A DNA stretch of 9,852 nucleotides from Bacteroidales bacterium (GCA_023227645.1 JALNVJ010000046.1:1-9852), one strand, 5' to 3'. Shown: positions 1 through 7,915, numbered from the stretch's first letter. Numbers and translations: made by a program. Notes: a model not told the origin generated them from the sequence alone.

Positions 1-555
1 AGAATATTTGTTTTTAGGATATTCATTTTTGTTAGAATTAAAATATGACATTGGGATAAAAGGGAAGTTGTATCTATTCCAAAATCCATCATATTTATAA
101 AAAACAGTGTCCTTAGAGTTTCCAACAACTAATTTAATAAAGTCATATCTTAGATTATTAAAATCTTGTTTATTGTAATCAGCATAGTAAATCTTATCAT
201 ATGTAACCTTATCGGTAATGTATCCTGCAACAACGAACCAGTTCTTTTCCATATTGGCCAATCTTTCTGCAGACATTCTTTTTAGTTGATAATATTCAAT
301 TCCATTTCCATCGCCTTTTTCTGGAATAGCAAGCTCTCCTACAAAGAAATTACGCCCAATAGTATCAGAAATCTTAGGGAGATATAATGTTTGATTTTCT
401 AATGCATAAGGTTTAGTCATAAACTGAACATGAGTGTAGTAATCGCTATATTCAAAATCAGGGACCACCTTCTCAATGTTTTTTTGACCAAAACAAATTA
501 TTGGTAAGCCAATTAATGCAAGGATTAGGCTTTTAAACTGAATTCCAAAACTCAT
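1..555 (-). CDS. Secreted protein of unknown function, 3' end cut off by the window edge
   Basis: This is the N-terminal 185 codons of a leftward gene that runs off the left edge; I do not recognise its family. Residues 1-24 look like a type I signal peptide: a short basic start (Lys8), a hydrophobic core LILALIGLPIICFG, then Gln24-Lys, the Gln-first mature end common in Bacteroidota. The Cys in the core is preceded by Pro-Ile-Ile, so it is not a lipobox. The mature part is rich in Tyr, Phe, Asn and Asp, has no further membrane span, and includes alternating hydrophobic stretches (for example WFVVAGYI) that suggest beta structure. An in-frame ATG lies 11 codons upstream at 588-586, but it is only about 11 nt from a -7 promoter motif (600-607) and would put a charged stretch before the signal peptide, so I chose 555. 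It is divergent from trmD. Export is well supported; function is unknown. Confidence 0.8.
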   Translation of the reverse strand, partial: MSFGIQFKSLILALIGLPIICFGQKNIEKVVPDFEYSDYYTHVQFMTKPYALENQTLYLPKISDTIGRNFFVGELAIPEKGDGNGIEYYQLKRMSAERLANMEKNWFVVAGYITDKVTYDKIYYADYNKQDFNNLRYDFIKLVVGNSKDTVFYKYDGFWNRYNFPFIPMSYFNSNKNEYPKNKYS

Positions 556-599
556 ATCTTTGTTATTTTTATTCTTTAAAAGGAACATAATTTAGAAAG

Positions 600-607
600 C
601 AAATATA
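600..607 (-). promoter_or_regulatory. Bacteroidota -7 element for the leftward secreted protein gene
   Basis: The minus strand reads TATATTTG, an exact match to the Bacteroidota housekeeping -7 consensus TAnnTTTG. It lies about 44 nt upstream of the chosen ATG (555), giving a leader of roughly 35-40 nt. I see no convincing -33 TTG at the usual spacing. The same placement would leave the alternative ATG at 588 with almost no leader. Confidence 0.55.
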
Positions 608-683
608 CAAACTTTCGTTGAATAATATGTATGAGAAACCTTTTTTTTATTCTAACGTAAGAAAAAGACTAAATATATAAAGA

Positions 684-1370
684 ATGCATATAGATATAAT
701 TACATTATTTCCGGACCTTTTCACAAGTATTTTTTCCCATTCAATTTTGAAACGTTCACAAAGTAAAGGGATAGTTAGTGTTGAGTTTCATGATTTAAGA
801 GCATACTCTGTAAATAAATATAAAAGTGTTGACGATTACGCCTATGGAGGAGGAGCTGGTATGGTAATGCAAATTGAACCAATTGCAAATTGTTTGGCTG
901 ATCTAAAGAAAAAAAGAGATTATGATGAAATAATTTATACCTCACCAGATGGAGAAATGTTAAATCAGGGACTTTCTAATGAGCTTTCTCTTAAAAACAA
1001 TATTTGTATTTTGTGTGGACATTATAAGGGGGTTGACGAAAGAGTTAGAGAGCATTTAATTACAAGAGAAATTTCTATTGGTAACTACGTTTTGAGCGGA
1101 GGAGAGTTGGCAGCTGCTATTATTTCTGATTCAATAATTAGGGTGATTCCGGGAGTATTAAATGATGAAACCTCAGCCCTAAGTGATTCTTTTCAAAATA
1201 ACTTAGTTTCACCACCTGTCTATTCACGTCCTTTTGAGTATAATGGTTGGAAAGTTCCAGATGTTTTAGTGTCGGGCAATCAAAAGTTTATTGACGAATG
1301 GAATATAGAACAGTCAATAAAGAGAACTAAAGAAAGAAGACCAGAATTATTAAAACTAAAAAACCATTAA
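684..1370 (+). CDS. trmD: tRNA (guanine-37-N1)-methyltransferase TrmD
   Basis: TrmD is the SPOUT-class enzyme that methylates N1 of G37, next to the anticodon of tRNAs reading CUN, CCN and CGG codons, using S-adenosylmethionine; it prevents +1 frameshifting and acts in the cytoplasm as a dimer. The 228 residues carry the family signatures in order: MHIDIITLFPDLF at the N-terminus; VDDYAYGGGAGMVM (49-62); CGHYKGVDERV (111-121) and EISIGNYVLSGGELAA (129-144), which form the trefoil-knot cofactor site; RVIPGVL (153-159); SDSF (167-170); and PPVYSRP (177-183) followed by VPDVLVSGNQ (191-200). Arg153 and Asp168 align with the Arg154/Asp169 catalytic pair of the E. coli enzyme. One small difference is Asn134, where many homologues have Asp in ISIGDYVL. 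Length is normal and the gene is complete. It stands alone here, without the rpsP-rimM-rplS neighbours seen in many other phyla. No clear promoter motif was found in the 128-bp gap upstream; the start has an A-rich leader (ATATAAAGA). Confidence 0.98.
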   Translation: MHIDIITLFPDLFTSIFSHSILKRSQSKGIVSVEFHDLRAYSVNKYKSVDDYAYGGGAGMVMQIEPIANCLADLKKKRDYDEIIYTSPDGEMLNQGLSNELSLKNNICILCGHYKGVDERVREHLITREISIGNYVLSGGELAAAIISDSIIRVIPGVLNDETSALSDSFQNNLVSPPVYSRPFEYNGWKVPDVLVSGNQKFIDEWNIEQSIKRTKERRPELLKLKNH

Positions 1371-1384
1371 TTAAATAAATATAT

Positions 1385-1392
1385 TATCTTTG
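1385..1392 (+). promoter_or_regulatory. -7 element for the WG-tailed membrane protein gene
   Basis: TATCTTTG, followed by CA, matches TAnnTTTG exactly and lies 32 nt upstream of the ATG at 1425, inside the 54-nt gap after trmD. This suggests the membrane protein has its own promoter as well as possible read-through from trmD, since no terminator hairpin lies between them. The -33 region (about 1358-1368) has no clear TTG. Confidence 0.55.
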
Positions 1393-1424
1393 CAATCTGA
1401 TTTTTATTTTATATTAAACATTAT

Positions 1425-2639
1425 ATGATAGAAAGGATTAGAAGTACATCAATTTTGCTTTCTTCCAATTGGTATAAAAAATACAAGGTTCCATATCTTA
1501 TATTGATATTTGATATTTTTTTTATTATTCTTACTGCTATTTTTTCTGTAAAAGATTATCTTGTTGGATACTTTGATGTTAATTATCCATATAATGGAAT
1601 ATTAATTCTTATAATACTTTCAATCTTATTAATAGTTAGATTTAATATTTCACTTCTTATGTTTTCCAAACAAAATTTTGGAATCTTTTTATCTATATTA
1701 TATCTCTTATCTGTTATATTAATAGAGTTAGGTTTTTCAGAATTTGATTCTCCATTTATTTTAGTGTATGGAACTATTACATCATTTATTAATGAGTTTA
1801 TTTTTAAACTTCCTGATTTTCTAAATACATTATTAGTATATTTTTTCTATTTGCTTTCCATTTATGGACCACTTATTTATTATACATTTTTACATCTTAG
1901 GAAGAAAAAATTATCTAAGAATGCAAGAAAGTTTGATATAATGACAGGTTTTTATGCCTCAACCCTTTCAAAAAGACTAAAAATAATGGATATGGTTGTT
2001 TATGGTTTTTTGATTGGTCTTGCAATGACTATAGGCTTAATTTCAAAAGATATTATTTGGTCTTTTTTGTCTGTTCCACTTTCTTTATATTCTCTTTTTG
2101 AATTTTTTAAAAGACTGAATTTTCCTAGTCTTACAAAGAAGAAAAAGAGAAATATTTATATTGTATCTTTTATTATTTCTTTTGGGATAATTTTCACTCA
2201 AAGGATACCTTATTTGGGTTTTATATTTTTTGTATTTTCAATATTTTTTATGCTTTTCTTCCTTTCAAGGATTAGTAAATCTTTTCTTAGAAGTGTATTA
2301 GTTATAGTTTATGCTTTTATAATAATTCCTGTATTTTGTATGGGTTATAATATTTTTGCTTTCCCTCAATATGGAGTAATTAAAAAGAGTATTCCTTATG
2401 AAGATGAAAAAGTATTCTACTATGTTGTTGATAAAGATGGTTTATATGGTGTTAGAAATAGAAAACTCAAAGTAATAGAGCCTACGTATATAGAAATAGC
2501 TTATCCTCAAAAGAATAAAATAATGCTTTTAAATCAAGATTCAGTATGGGAAACCTATCAAATGTCTAATAATGCATATTTTTTGCCAGTTAAAAAAATA
2601 GAAGTAATTGAAAATACTATGTTGATAATATTGAAATAA
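1425..2639 (+). CDS. Multi-spanning membrane protein with a C-terminal WG-repeat-like tail, function unknown
   Basis: I do not recognise this 404-residue protein as a named family. About nine or ten hydrophobic spans are visible: roughly 22-42, 56-74, 84-102, 110-125, 132-157, 186-206, 210-226, 243-257, 262-281 and 287-312. Basic stretches at 158-169 (HLRKKKLSKNARK) and 238-243 (KKKKRN) suggest cytoplasmic loops. After the last span a soluble tail of about 85 residues begins. Residues 332-358 (YYVVDKDGLYGVRNRKLKVI then EPTYIEI) resemble one WG/KWG repeat, with the pattern dGkyGl-d-gk-vi-P-Y-ei. There is no signal peptide, transporter signature or catalytic motif. Codon use is strongly T-rich, as expected for a membrane protein in an AT-rich genome. 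It has its own -7 element and converges on the S9 peptidase across a hairpin. An envelope role is possible but unproven; the coding call itself is solid. Confidence 0.85.
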   Translation: MIERIRSTSILLSSNWYKKYKVPYLILIFDIFFIILTAIFSVKDYLVGYFDVNYPYNGILILIILSILLIVRFNISLLMFSKQNFGIFLSILYLLSVILIELGFSEFDSPFILVYGTITSFINEFIFKLPDFLNTLLVYFFYLLSIYGPLIYYTFLHLRKKKLSKNARKFDIMTGFYASTLSKRLKIMDMVVYGFLIGLAMTIGLISKDIIWSFLSVPLSLYSLFEFFKRLNFPSLTKKKKRNIYIVSFIISFGIIFTQRIPYLGFIFFVFSIFFMLFFLSRISKSFLRSVLVIVYAFIIIPVFCMGYNIFAFPQYGVIKKSIPYEDEKVFYYVVDKDGLYGVRNRKLKVIEPTYIEIAYPQKNKIMLLNQDSVWETYQMSNNAYFLPVKKIEVIENTMLIILK

Positions 2640-2665
2640 TTCCTTTATTTATTGTCAATAACAAA

Positions 2666-2690
2666 AAATGCGGGTTAAGTTCCCGCATTT
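2666..2690. terminator. Probable bidirectional intrinsic terminator between convergent genes
   Basis: A perfect 9-bp inverted repeat, AAATGCGGG and CCCGCATTT, flanks a 7-nt loop TTAAGTT. On the minus strand it is followed by TTTGTTATT (the stem's terminal T run continues to six T in all), a good T tract for ending the leftward transcript whose last gene stops at 2709. On the plus strand it is followed by CTTATTTTA, a weaker tract, 26 nt after the membrane protein's stop. The GC-rich core stands out sharply in this AT-rich sequence. Confidence 0.85.
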
Positions 2691-2708
2691 CTTATTTTAG
2701 TGTATTTT

Positions 2709-5207
2709 TTAGAGTTGTTTATCAGGATACATTGCTTTCCACCATGTATCTTGGTCTTTTAGATGTTTTGCAAACCATGCGTATATTGTATTATTCCATT
2801 TTAATCTTTTTTCATAGTCAACTATTCCGTGATTTTCGCCTTTTACTGAAATAAATTCTACTTCTTTCCCTAATATTTTTAAAGCATTATACATTTGAAT
2901 GCTTTCTCCAATTGGAACATTTGTATCAGAGTCTCCATGAAGTAATAATAATGGTGTATTTATTTTATCTGCATTGAATAGAGGACTTCTTTCAACATAT
3001 ATATCTTTTCTATTCCAAGGATATGAGTTAGCAGTTGCACCTGATGAATAGGAGTATCCCCAATAGCCTTCACCCCAGTAGGATGTTATATCAGATATTC
3101 CTGCATGAGATATTGCACAAGCAAAAATATCGGTTTTTGTTTGGAGTAATTGTGTCATAAATCCACCATAACTAGCTCCCATACATCCTATTTTCTTTGC
3201 ATCTACAAAAGAATGCTCTTTAGTAAACTCTTTAACTCCATAAATGATTTCATCTGCTGTTCTTTCTCCCCAAGAATTTACGTGACGGGATGCAAATTCT
3301 TGTCCCCACCCTGTTGTTCCGCTTGGATTTAATACATAAACTACATAACCTTGAGCTGTGTAAAGGTAGGCAGAATAACGCATTTCAAAACTCCTATCTG
3401 TAGGACTAGTTCCAGCATAATAATAAACTATAACAGGGTATTTCTTTTGAGGATCAAAATTGTATGGGAGATAATAACGCCCTTCAATTATTGTTCCTTT
3501 GTATTTGAAATTCCAAGGTTTCATCTCACCTAAAGCTAACTTATCTTTATTTTTCCCTTGGTATATTTTATGATTCTTTTCAGTGTCTTTTAGGTATGCA
3601 ATTGGGAAATCATTATAGTTTTGACCATAAAATGTTATGCTATTTCCAGAATTATTAACATCAAAACCTGATACAATATCTAAATCAGTTTCAATTTTAT
3701 TAATTTCCTTTTTATCTAAACTATAAACATATAAGGAAATGGAATCCCTATTTTCTGCTGTGAAATAAATAGTTTTATTCTCTGCAACCTTAATATTACC
3801 AATGGAAGGGTCGAAGTTCTTTGAAATACATTCTAAATTTTTCGTTTTTTTATTCATTAAGAATAACATCCCATGAAATGGATTAGGAATAGTCCCTTTT
3901 TTAAGAGTATTGCCAATTCCATTAAATGCTTCTCCACTTGCTTTTATAACAAGATATTCAGTATTTGGAATATAGTTTGCACTAGAAACAAAACCATCTT
4001 TTTCAATAATTGTATCTACCTTAAAGCTCTCTAAATTCATTTCATATATTGAGGTTTCGCTAAAAGGGCGTTTTATGATATTATCATAGCTTACGGAAAA
4101 TAGAATTGAATTAGTTTTTATGTTATAATCATTTAAATAGGTTGAACGATATCCGTAAGTCAGTGGTTGAATTTGTCCTGTTTCCAAATTATATAGTGAT
4201 AGTAGATTACGATTTCTCCATCCATCTATTCTATCATCTGGTAATATATATTGTCTTAAATCATCTTCGGAATTTTCAGCTTTTGAGGTTTGAGTTAAAA
4301 TAGCGTAGCAGTTTTTGTTTGGTAATAGATTAAGTGATCCATCAGGAAGATTTTCGGCAATAACTTTCTTTTGTCCCAAAAGGTTTTGCTTAATTAATCT
4401 TCTGTTATCATTTACTTTATCAAAATAATATAGGAGATCTTCATTATCATATTTAAAGTAAATTCCATCTTCAGCCCATATAACTGAGGCGTTCCCCTCT
4501 TCAAATAATAATGTTTTATCTTTGTTAGCTACTAAGTACCCATATACTCTTTTACCTTTATTATCAACATCATAATACTTAACTAGTACATGTTTTCCTG
4601 AAGGAGAAACAGAGGTGTTGTAGATGTTTCTTCCTCCTAACATTTCATTTAAGGTTAAGCCATATTTACTAACTTTAACATTATTATTGATTACATTTAT
4701 TTCACCACCTTCAAAATTAAAACGTAGTTCATGATTTCTATTTTCATTAGAGGATAATACTGTAAATGAGATTGAGTGTTTCCCGGGTTCAAGGCTTATT
4801 TCCTTAGTTATTTTTGAGTCATTATTTAGGGAATCTTTAGTTGTTAGCCTTTCTTTAATTATTTCACCATCTAAGCCAACTTTAATCTTATCGGTAGAGA
4901 AAATATTAATCGTTGTTTTTTGATAAGAATCCACTAATATTCGACAAACATAGGTAGTAACTTTATATTGTATATCATTTGGAGTATCCAATCTAATTAC
5001 TTGATCTTCTTGAATAAAAGGGAAGTGGTTGCAACAGTTTAATATCTTATAACTTGGAATTTCAACTAGAGAGCTTATATCAAATTTCTCTCCTTTATTA
5101 TTTATTGAGTCCATAATAAATGGCTCTCTTAGTTCCACCTGAGAATTGGCCTGAAGACCAATTAATAGGGCAATAAAATAAATTGCCAGACAAAGTATTT
5201 TTTTCAT
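2709..5207 (-). CDS. Secreted S9-family (prolyl oligopeptidase-type) serine peptidase
   Basis: An 832-residue exported peptidase of family S9, predicted to cut short peptides beyond the inner membrane. Residues 1-22 are a signal peptide (MKKILCLAIYFIALLIGLQANS) ending before Gln23. Residues about 70-170 look like a beta-sandwich, with TDKIKVGLDGE and then LEPGKHSISF, resembling PA14- or carbohydrate-module-like folds (inference). Residues about 185-555 are beta-rich, as expected for the S9 propeller. Residues about 570-820 are the alpha/beta-hydrolase domain: NPSGTTGWGQEF (627-638), the nucleophile elbow GASYGG with Ser679, HGDSDTNVP with Asp761, and GENHG with His793. The triad is complete. 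The HGGP loop of many S9 enzymes is replaced by YYYAGTSP (595-602), and a Tyr/Trp/Gly-rich stretch (709-731) sits between Ser and Asp. It lacks the Glu-Glu motif of DPP4, so S9C-like or a Bacteroidota subgroup is likelier. There is no type IX secretion C-terminal domain. It ends at the hairpin at 2666-2690. Confidence 0.93.
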   Translation of the reverse strand: MKKILCLAIYFIALLIGLQANSQVELREPFIMDSINNKGEKFDISSLVEIPSYKILNCCNHFPFIQEDQVIRLDTPNDIQYKVTTYVCRILVDSYQKTTINIFSTDKIKVGLDGEIIKERLTTKDSLNNDSKITKEISLEPGKHSISFTVLSSNENRNHELRFNFEGGEINVINNNVKVSKYGLTLNEMLGGRNIYNTSVSPSGKHVLVKYYDVDNKGKRVYGYLVANKDKTLLFEEGNASVIWAEDGIYFKYDNEDLLYYFDKVNDNRRLIKQNLLGQKKVIAENLPDGSLNLLPNKNCYAILTQTSKAENSEDDLRQYILPDDRIDGWRNRNLLSLYNLETGQIQPLTYGYRSTYLNDYNIKTNSILFSVSYDNIIKRPFSETSIYEMNLESFKVDTIIEKDGFVSSANYIPNTEYLVIKASGEAFNGIGNTLKKGTIPNPFHGMLFLMNKKTKNLECISKNFDPSIGNIKVAENKTIYFTAENRDSISLYVYSLDKKEINKIETDLDIVSGFDVNNSGNSITFYGQNYNDFPIAYLKDTEKNHKIYQGKNKDKLALGEMKPWNFKYKGTIIEGRYYLPYNFDPQKKYPVIVYYYAGTSPTDRSFEMRYSAYLYTAQGYVVYVLNPSGTTGWGQEFASRHVNSWGERTADEIIYGVKEFTKEHSFVDAKKIGCMGASYGGFMTQLLQTKTDIFACAISHAGISDITSYWGEGYWGYSYSSGATANSYPWNRKDIYVERSPLFNADKINTPLLLLHGDSDTNVPIGESIQMYNALKILGKEVEFISVKGENHGIVDYEKRLKWNNTIYAWFAKHLKDQDTWWKAMYPDKQL

Positions 5208-5215
5208 GTTTTGTA

Positions 5216-5232
5216 TTATTAATGATTAATAA
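5216..5232. repeat. Perfect 17-bp palindrome in the S9 peptidase leader
   Basis: TTATTAAT-G-ATTAATAA has 8-bp arms around one central base. It lies between the -7 element (5250-5257) and the ATG (5207-5205) of the peptidase gene, so it would fall inside the 5' leader. It could be a regulator-binding site, but it is pure A/T apart from the centre, so chance is a real alternative and an RNA hairpin with a 1-nt loop would be weak. Confidence 0.35.
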
Positions 5233-5249
5233 ATTCAATATTATTGATC

Positions 5250-5257
5250 CAAAAATA
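5250..5257 (-). promoter_or_regulatory. Possible -7 element for the S9 peptidase gene
   Basis: The minus strand reads TATTTTTG, matching TAnnTTTG, 42 nt upstream of the ATG at 5207. T-rich sequence makes such matches less specific, and no clean -33 TTG is present. It supports independent transcription of the peptidase rather than full dependence on the upstream operon. Confidence 0.4.
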
Positions 5258-5275
5258 TAACCTTATTCTAATTTC

Positions 5276-5338
5276 CTGAATCTTCGTTTTAATTTTCTAG
5301 ATCTTCGTTTTAATTTTCTGAATCTTTGTTTTATTATT
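5276..5338. repeat. Three tandem 21-bp repeats spanning the YfhO-family stop codon
   Basis: Three head-to-tail 21-bp units lie at 5276-5296, 5297-5317 and 5318-5338. On the plus strand they read about CTGAATCTTCGTTTTAATTT(T); unit 2 starts CTAG instead of CTGA, and unit 3 has a few changes. Read on the minus strand in the gene frame, each unit is seven codons (roughly NNKTKIQ, KIKTKI-stop, KIKTKIQ), so the stop codon TAG of the 872-residue protein occupies the place where units 1 and 3 have CAG (Gln). Confidence 0.85.
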
Positions 5339-7915
5339 TTGTTCTTTTCTGTTTTGATAAATAGGGAAGAAAACAGCTAACAGAATAATAATAACCACAA
5401 AAATTGATCCTATTAGAGATATAAAATTATAAGTTTTGAATGCATCAGACTCTAATTTAAATTCAATAATATGTTCTCCGGCAGGAACGTTAATAGCTCT
5501 TAGAATATAGTTTGCTCTAAAATAAGGAGATTCTTTTCCATCAATATATGCTTTCCAATCTTCATTATAGTAAATATCTGAACAAACCATTATTCCATCA
5601 ACCTTTGAGTTTGTTGTATATTTAGCATATTCAGGACTATTATCTGGGGATTTTTCAAATTTTATGCTTGCTAAGGAATCAAAAGAATTAATTGGCTTAA
5701 CAATATCTTTAAATCTAATATCAATAATTGCAACTTCGCTGGGATTGAAATTATCAAGTTTTAGGATTTCTTCATTTGCATCCTTAACCCATTCAATTTT
5801 TGGAACAAACCATGCAGCTCCTAATGCCTCAGGGTTAGGGTATGCTTTACCTCCTTCAGATGTTGGAAGAATAAAAAACTTAGTATTTAACATATTAATA
5901 ACTCCCATATTTGCTGAAAGCTGACCTCTGTAAGCACTATAGAATTGACGAATAGGGTTTGTTATTAGTTTTTGGGTATCTGTTAAGTCGTTTTGAATAT
6001 AGTTTTTATTAAGAAAGTAGAAATCTATAATATCTTGATATCTTTGAAGTTTGGCACCATGATAACCTCCAATTGAAGGATGAAAATATGAGGTTGTAGC
6101 ATCGTTAAATGTGTTAACAGAAAGGTTGTAAACTCTATAATGGTTGATGCTATTTTGCTTAACAATTTCAAGGATTTCATTGTCAGCACTTGTTGGGTAA
6201 ATATTAATTTCTTGAGATTGAACAAAGTTTTGATCTGATAGATAACGTTTATCAACTCCCCAAAGGTCAAATACTATTAAAGATCCAAGAATAATAACAA
6301 CAAAATATTCTTTTTTGATTTTATCAAAAGCAAAGAAAAATAATGCAAAAAATGCAGCTCCAATAAAGAGGAAAGAACGCCATGCATCGGAAACGAATAA
6401 TGCTTTCCTATCTTCATATAATGCTTGAATATAGCTTGAGCCTAAATATTCTTCAAAAACTGAATCACTTGAAGATGTAAATGAAGCAAATAGCCCTGGA
6501 ATTAATGCACATATTAGTGTAATACCTCCAATAATACCTCCTGAAATATATAATGCTTTTTTCTTTTTCTTTATATCTATATCTTGTGAGAAGAATTCTT
6601 TAAGCCCTAAAATACCAAGGATTATTAAAGTTACATTTGCAAGAACTAAAGCCATTGAAGGGGTTCCGAACTTATTATATAGAGGAAGGTTATGGAATAA
6701 CCACTCATTAACAACCATAAAATTATTACCCCATGCTAGTATAAAAGATAGGATTGTTGCAAGAAGTAAAAACCAACGCTGTGGACCCTTAACTAAAATT
6801 AGACCTAAGAATGCAAGAAAAATTATAATTGCACCAAAATACATTGTTCCTGCTGTAAAAGGCTGTTCACCCCAATAAGTAGCTCCCGCATATTGTTGAA
6901 CAATTTGATTAATATTTGGATCTGAACCTCGAGCAGGAGGAACGGTTTGAATCATATTGATCCTATTTTTTGCATTTTCTTCAAATCTTTGGTCGGAAGA
7001 ACCACCGCCCCTTGCATTAGGAATTAATACAGATAAACTTTCACCAATTCCATAACTCCATTGGTATGCATAATCGATAGCTAATCCTTTATTGTTTTTA
7101 GTTTTTGTATCTCCCTCAGGTTTAACTGTGATTTCTGACCCACCTCTCATTGTGTGCGAAACATATTGTGAATTCATTTTTAGTTGAGACGCCATTGGCA
7201 AAACAGAAATTAAAGCCCCACCAATAAGAATTAATCCACTAATAATATATGTCTTGATTTGTTTTTCTTTAATAGCATAAAATAAATAAGTTATACCAAG
7301 TATAAATGCAGCAAGCATTGTATAATATGTGATTTGGATATGGTTAAAGCTAACTTGAAGTCCAAGTGAGACAATAAAGATTGCAGAACCTGTTAAGTAT
7401 TTCTTATTAAAGACTAACATCATTCCTCCAAAGATTGGTGCCATCATTGCCATAGCCCATGCTTTTGTAATATGTCCTACCTCAATAATAATAATATTAT
7501 ATGATGCTAGTGCAAAAGAAACACCGGCAAGTATACCCAACCAAGGACTAATGCCTAAACTAATTGCGAAAATATAGAATCCTAACATATATAGGAACAT
7601 TACACCTAAGTCTAATTGGAATCCCCAAAGTTTTAGCGGAGTACTTATTGGATTAAAAACATTATTGGTTTCCGGCCCTTGAATCTGATAGGAGGGCATA
7701 CCACTAAATAATGAATTGGTCCAAGAAGCTCCTTTTCCTGTTGCTTCTTTATAGTCAGCAAGTTCTTTTGAAACTCCTTTTGAATTTGTCATATCGCTTT
7801 GACGAAGTTCTAATCCTTTTAGAACAGGAGAAAAGTAAATTCCACTTATTACTAAAAATATCGCAATAGCAATAAGATGTGGTAAGAATTTTTTTAAAAT
7901 GTTTTCTTTCTTCAT
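5297..7915 (-). CDS. YfhO-family polytopic membrane protein (GT-C-like)
   Basis: This 872-residue protein matches the YfhO membrane family (established in Firmicutes as GT-C-type glycosyltransferases that decorate teichoic acids). The acceptor in a Gram-negative Bacteroidota host is unknown. An N-terminal span (about 13-30) leads into a first periplasmic loop with LRQSDMTN, where Asp41 is the candidate GT-C catalytic acid position, then WTNSLFSGMPSYQI (65-78), typical of the family. About a dozen further spans fall at roughly 103-121, 125-144, 153-169, 174-192, 196-214, 222-240, 357-375, 381-397, 420-438, 456-475, 512-530 and 537-551. A large extracytoplasmic region (about 552-828) follows, including YYNEDWKAYIDGKESPYFRA (782-801) and VPAGEHIIEFKL, then a last span (about 829-851) and a basic tail. 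Its ATG overlaps the upstream stop by 4 nt (ATGA), so translational coupling is likely. The C-terminal residues are encoded by a 21-bp tandem repeat that supplies the stop codon. Confidence 0.92.
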   Translation of the reverse strand: MKKENILKKFLPHLIAIAIFLVISGIYFSPVLKGLELRQSDMTNSKGVSKELADYKEATGKGASWTNSLFSGMPSYQIQGPETNNVFNPISTPLKLWGFQLDLGVMFLYMLGFYIFAISLGISPWLGILAGVSFALASYNIIIIEVGHITKAWAMAMMAPIFGGMMLVFNKKYLTGSAIFIVSLGLQVSFNHIQITYYTMLAAFILGITYLFYAIKEKQIKTYIISGLILIGGALISVLPMASQLKMNSQYVSHTMRGGSEITVKPEGDTKTKNNKGLAIDYAYQWSYGIGESLSVLIPNARGGGSSDQRFEENAKNRINMIQTVPPARGSDPNINQIVQQYAGATYWGEQPFTAGTMYFGAIIIFLAFLGLILVKGPQRWFLLLATILSFILAWGNNFMVVNEWLFHNLPLYNKFGTPSMALVLANVTLIILGILGLKEFFSQDIDIKKKKKALYISGGIIGGITLICALIPGLFASFTSSSDSVFEEYLGSSYIQALYEDRKALFVSDAWRSFLFIGAAFFALFFFAFDKIKKEYFVVIILGSLIVFDLWGVDKRYLSDQNFVQSQEINIYPTSADNEILEIVKQNSINHYRVYNLSVNTFNDATTSYFHPSIGGYHGAKLQRYQDIIDFYFLNKNYIQNDLTDTQKLITNPIRQFYSAYRGQLSANMGVINMLNTKFFILPTSEGGKAYPNPEALGAAWFVPKIEWVKDANEEILKLDNFNPSEVAIIDIRFKDIVKPINSFDSLASIKFEKSPDNSPEYAKYTTNSKVDGIMVCSDIYYNEDWKAYIDGKESPYFRANYILRAINVPAGEHIIEFKLESDAFKTYNFISLIGSIFVVIIILLAVFFPIYQNRKEQNNKTKIQKIKTKI

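Noticed and set aside
472..555. Lipoprotein signal in the leftward secreted protein
   Set aside because: The Cys is preceded by Pro-Ile-Ile, which lacks the small residue needed just before the Cys in a lipobox; a type I signal peptide fits better.
556..588. Upstream ATG at 588 as the start of the secreted protein
   Set aside because: It lies about 11 nt from the -7 motif and adds a charged Lys/Asn/Asp stretch before the signal peptide; the ATG at 555 fits better. The reading frame is shared, so this remains a start-site judgement.
601..683. A -7 element for trmD
   Set aside because: The best strings (around ATTCTAACGTAAG) do not match TAnnTTTG well enough to report, though a promoter must exist somewhere upstream.
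1371..1424. A terminator after trmD
   Set aside because: No GC-containing inverted repeat is present in the gap; it holds a promoter motif instead.
3150..3533. Two 60-codon open frames on the plus strand opposite the S9 peptidase
   Set aside because: They lie opposite the catalytic domain of a clearly conserved gene, and their Cys/Ser-rich products resemble no protein; they are antisense shadows.
5664..5924. An 86-codon plus-strand frame and an 81-codon minus-strand out-of-frame stretch (6025-6270) within the YfhO-family gene
   Set aside because: Both overlap a long conserved gene with recognisable motifs and have no supporting promoter or family similarity.
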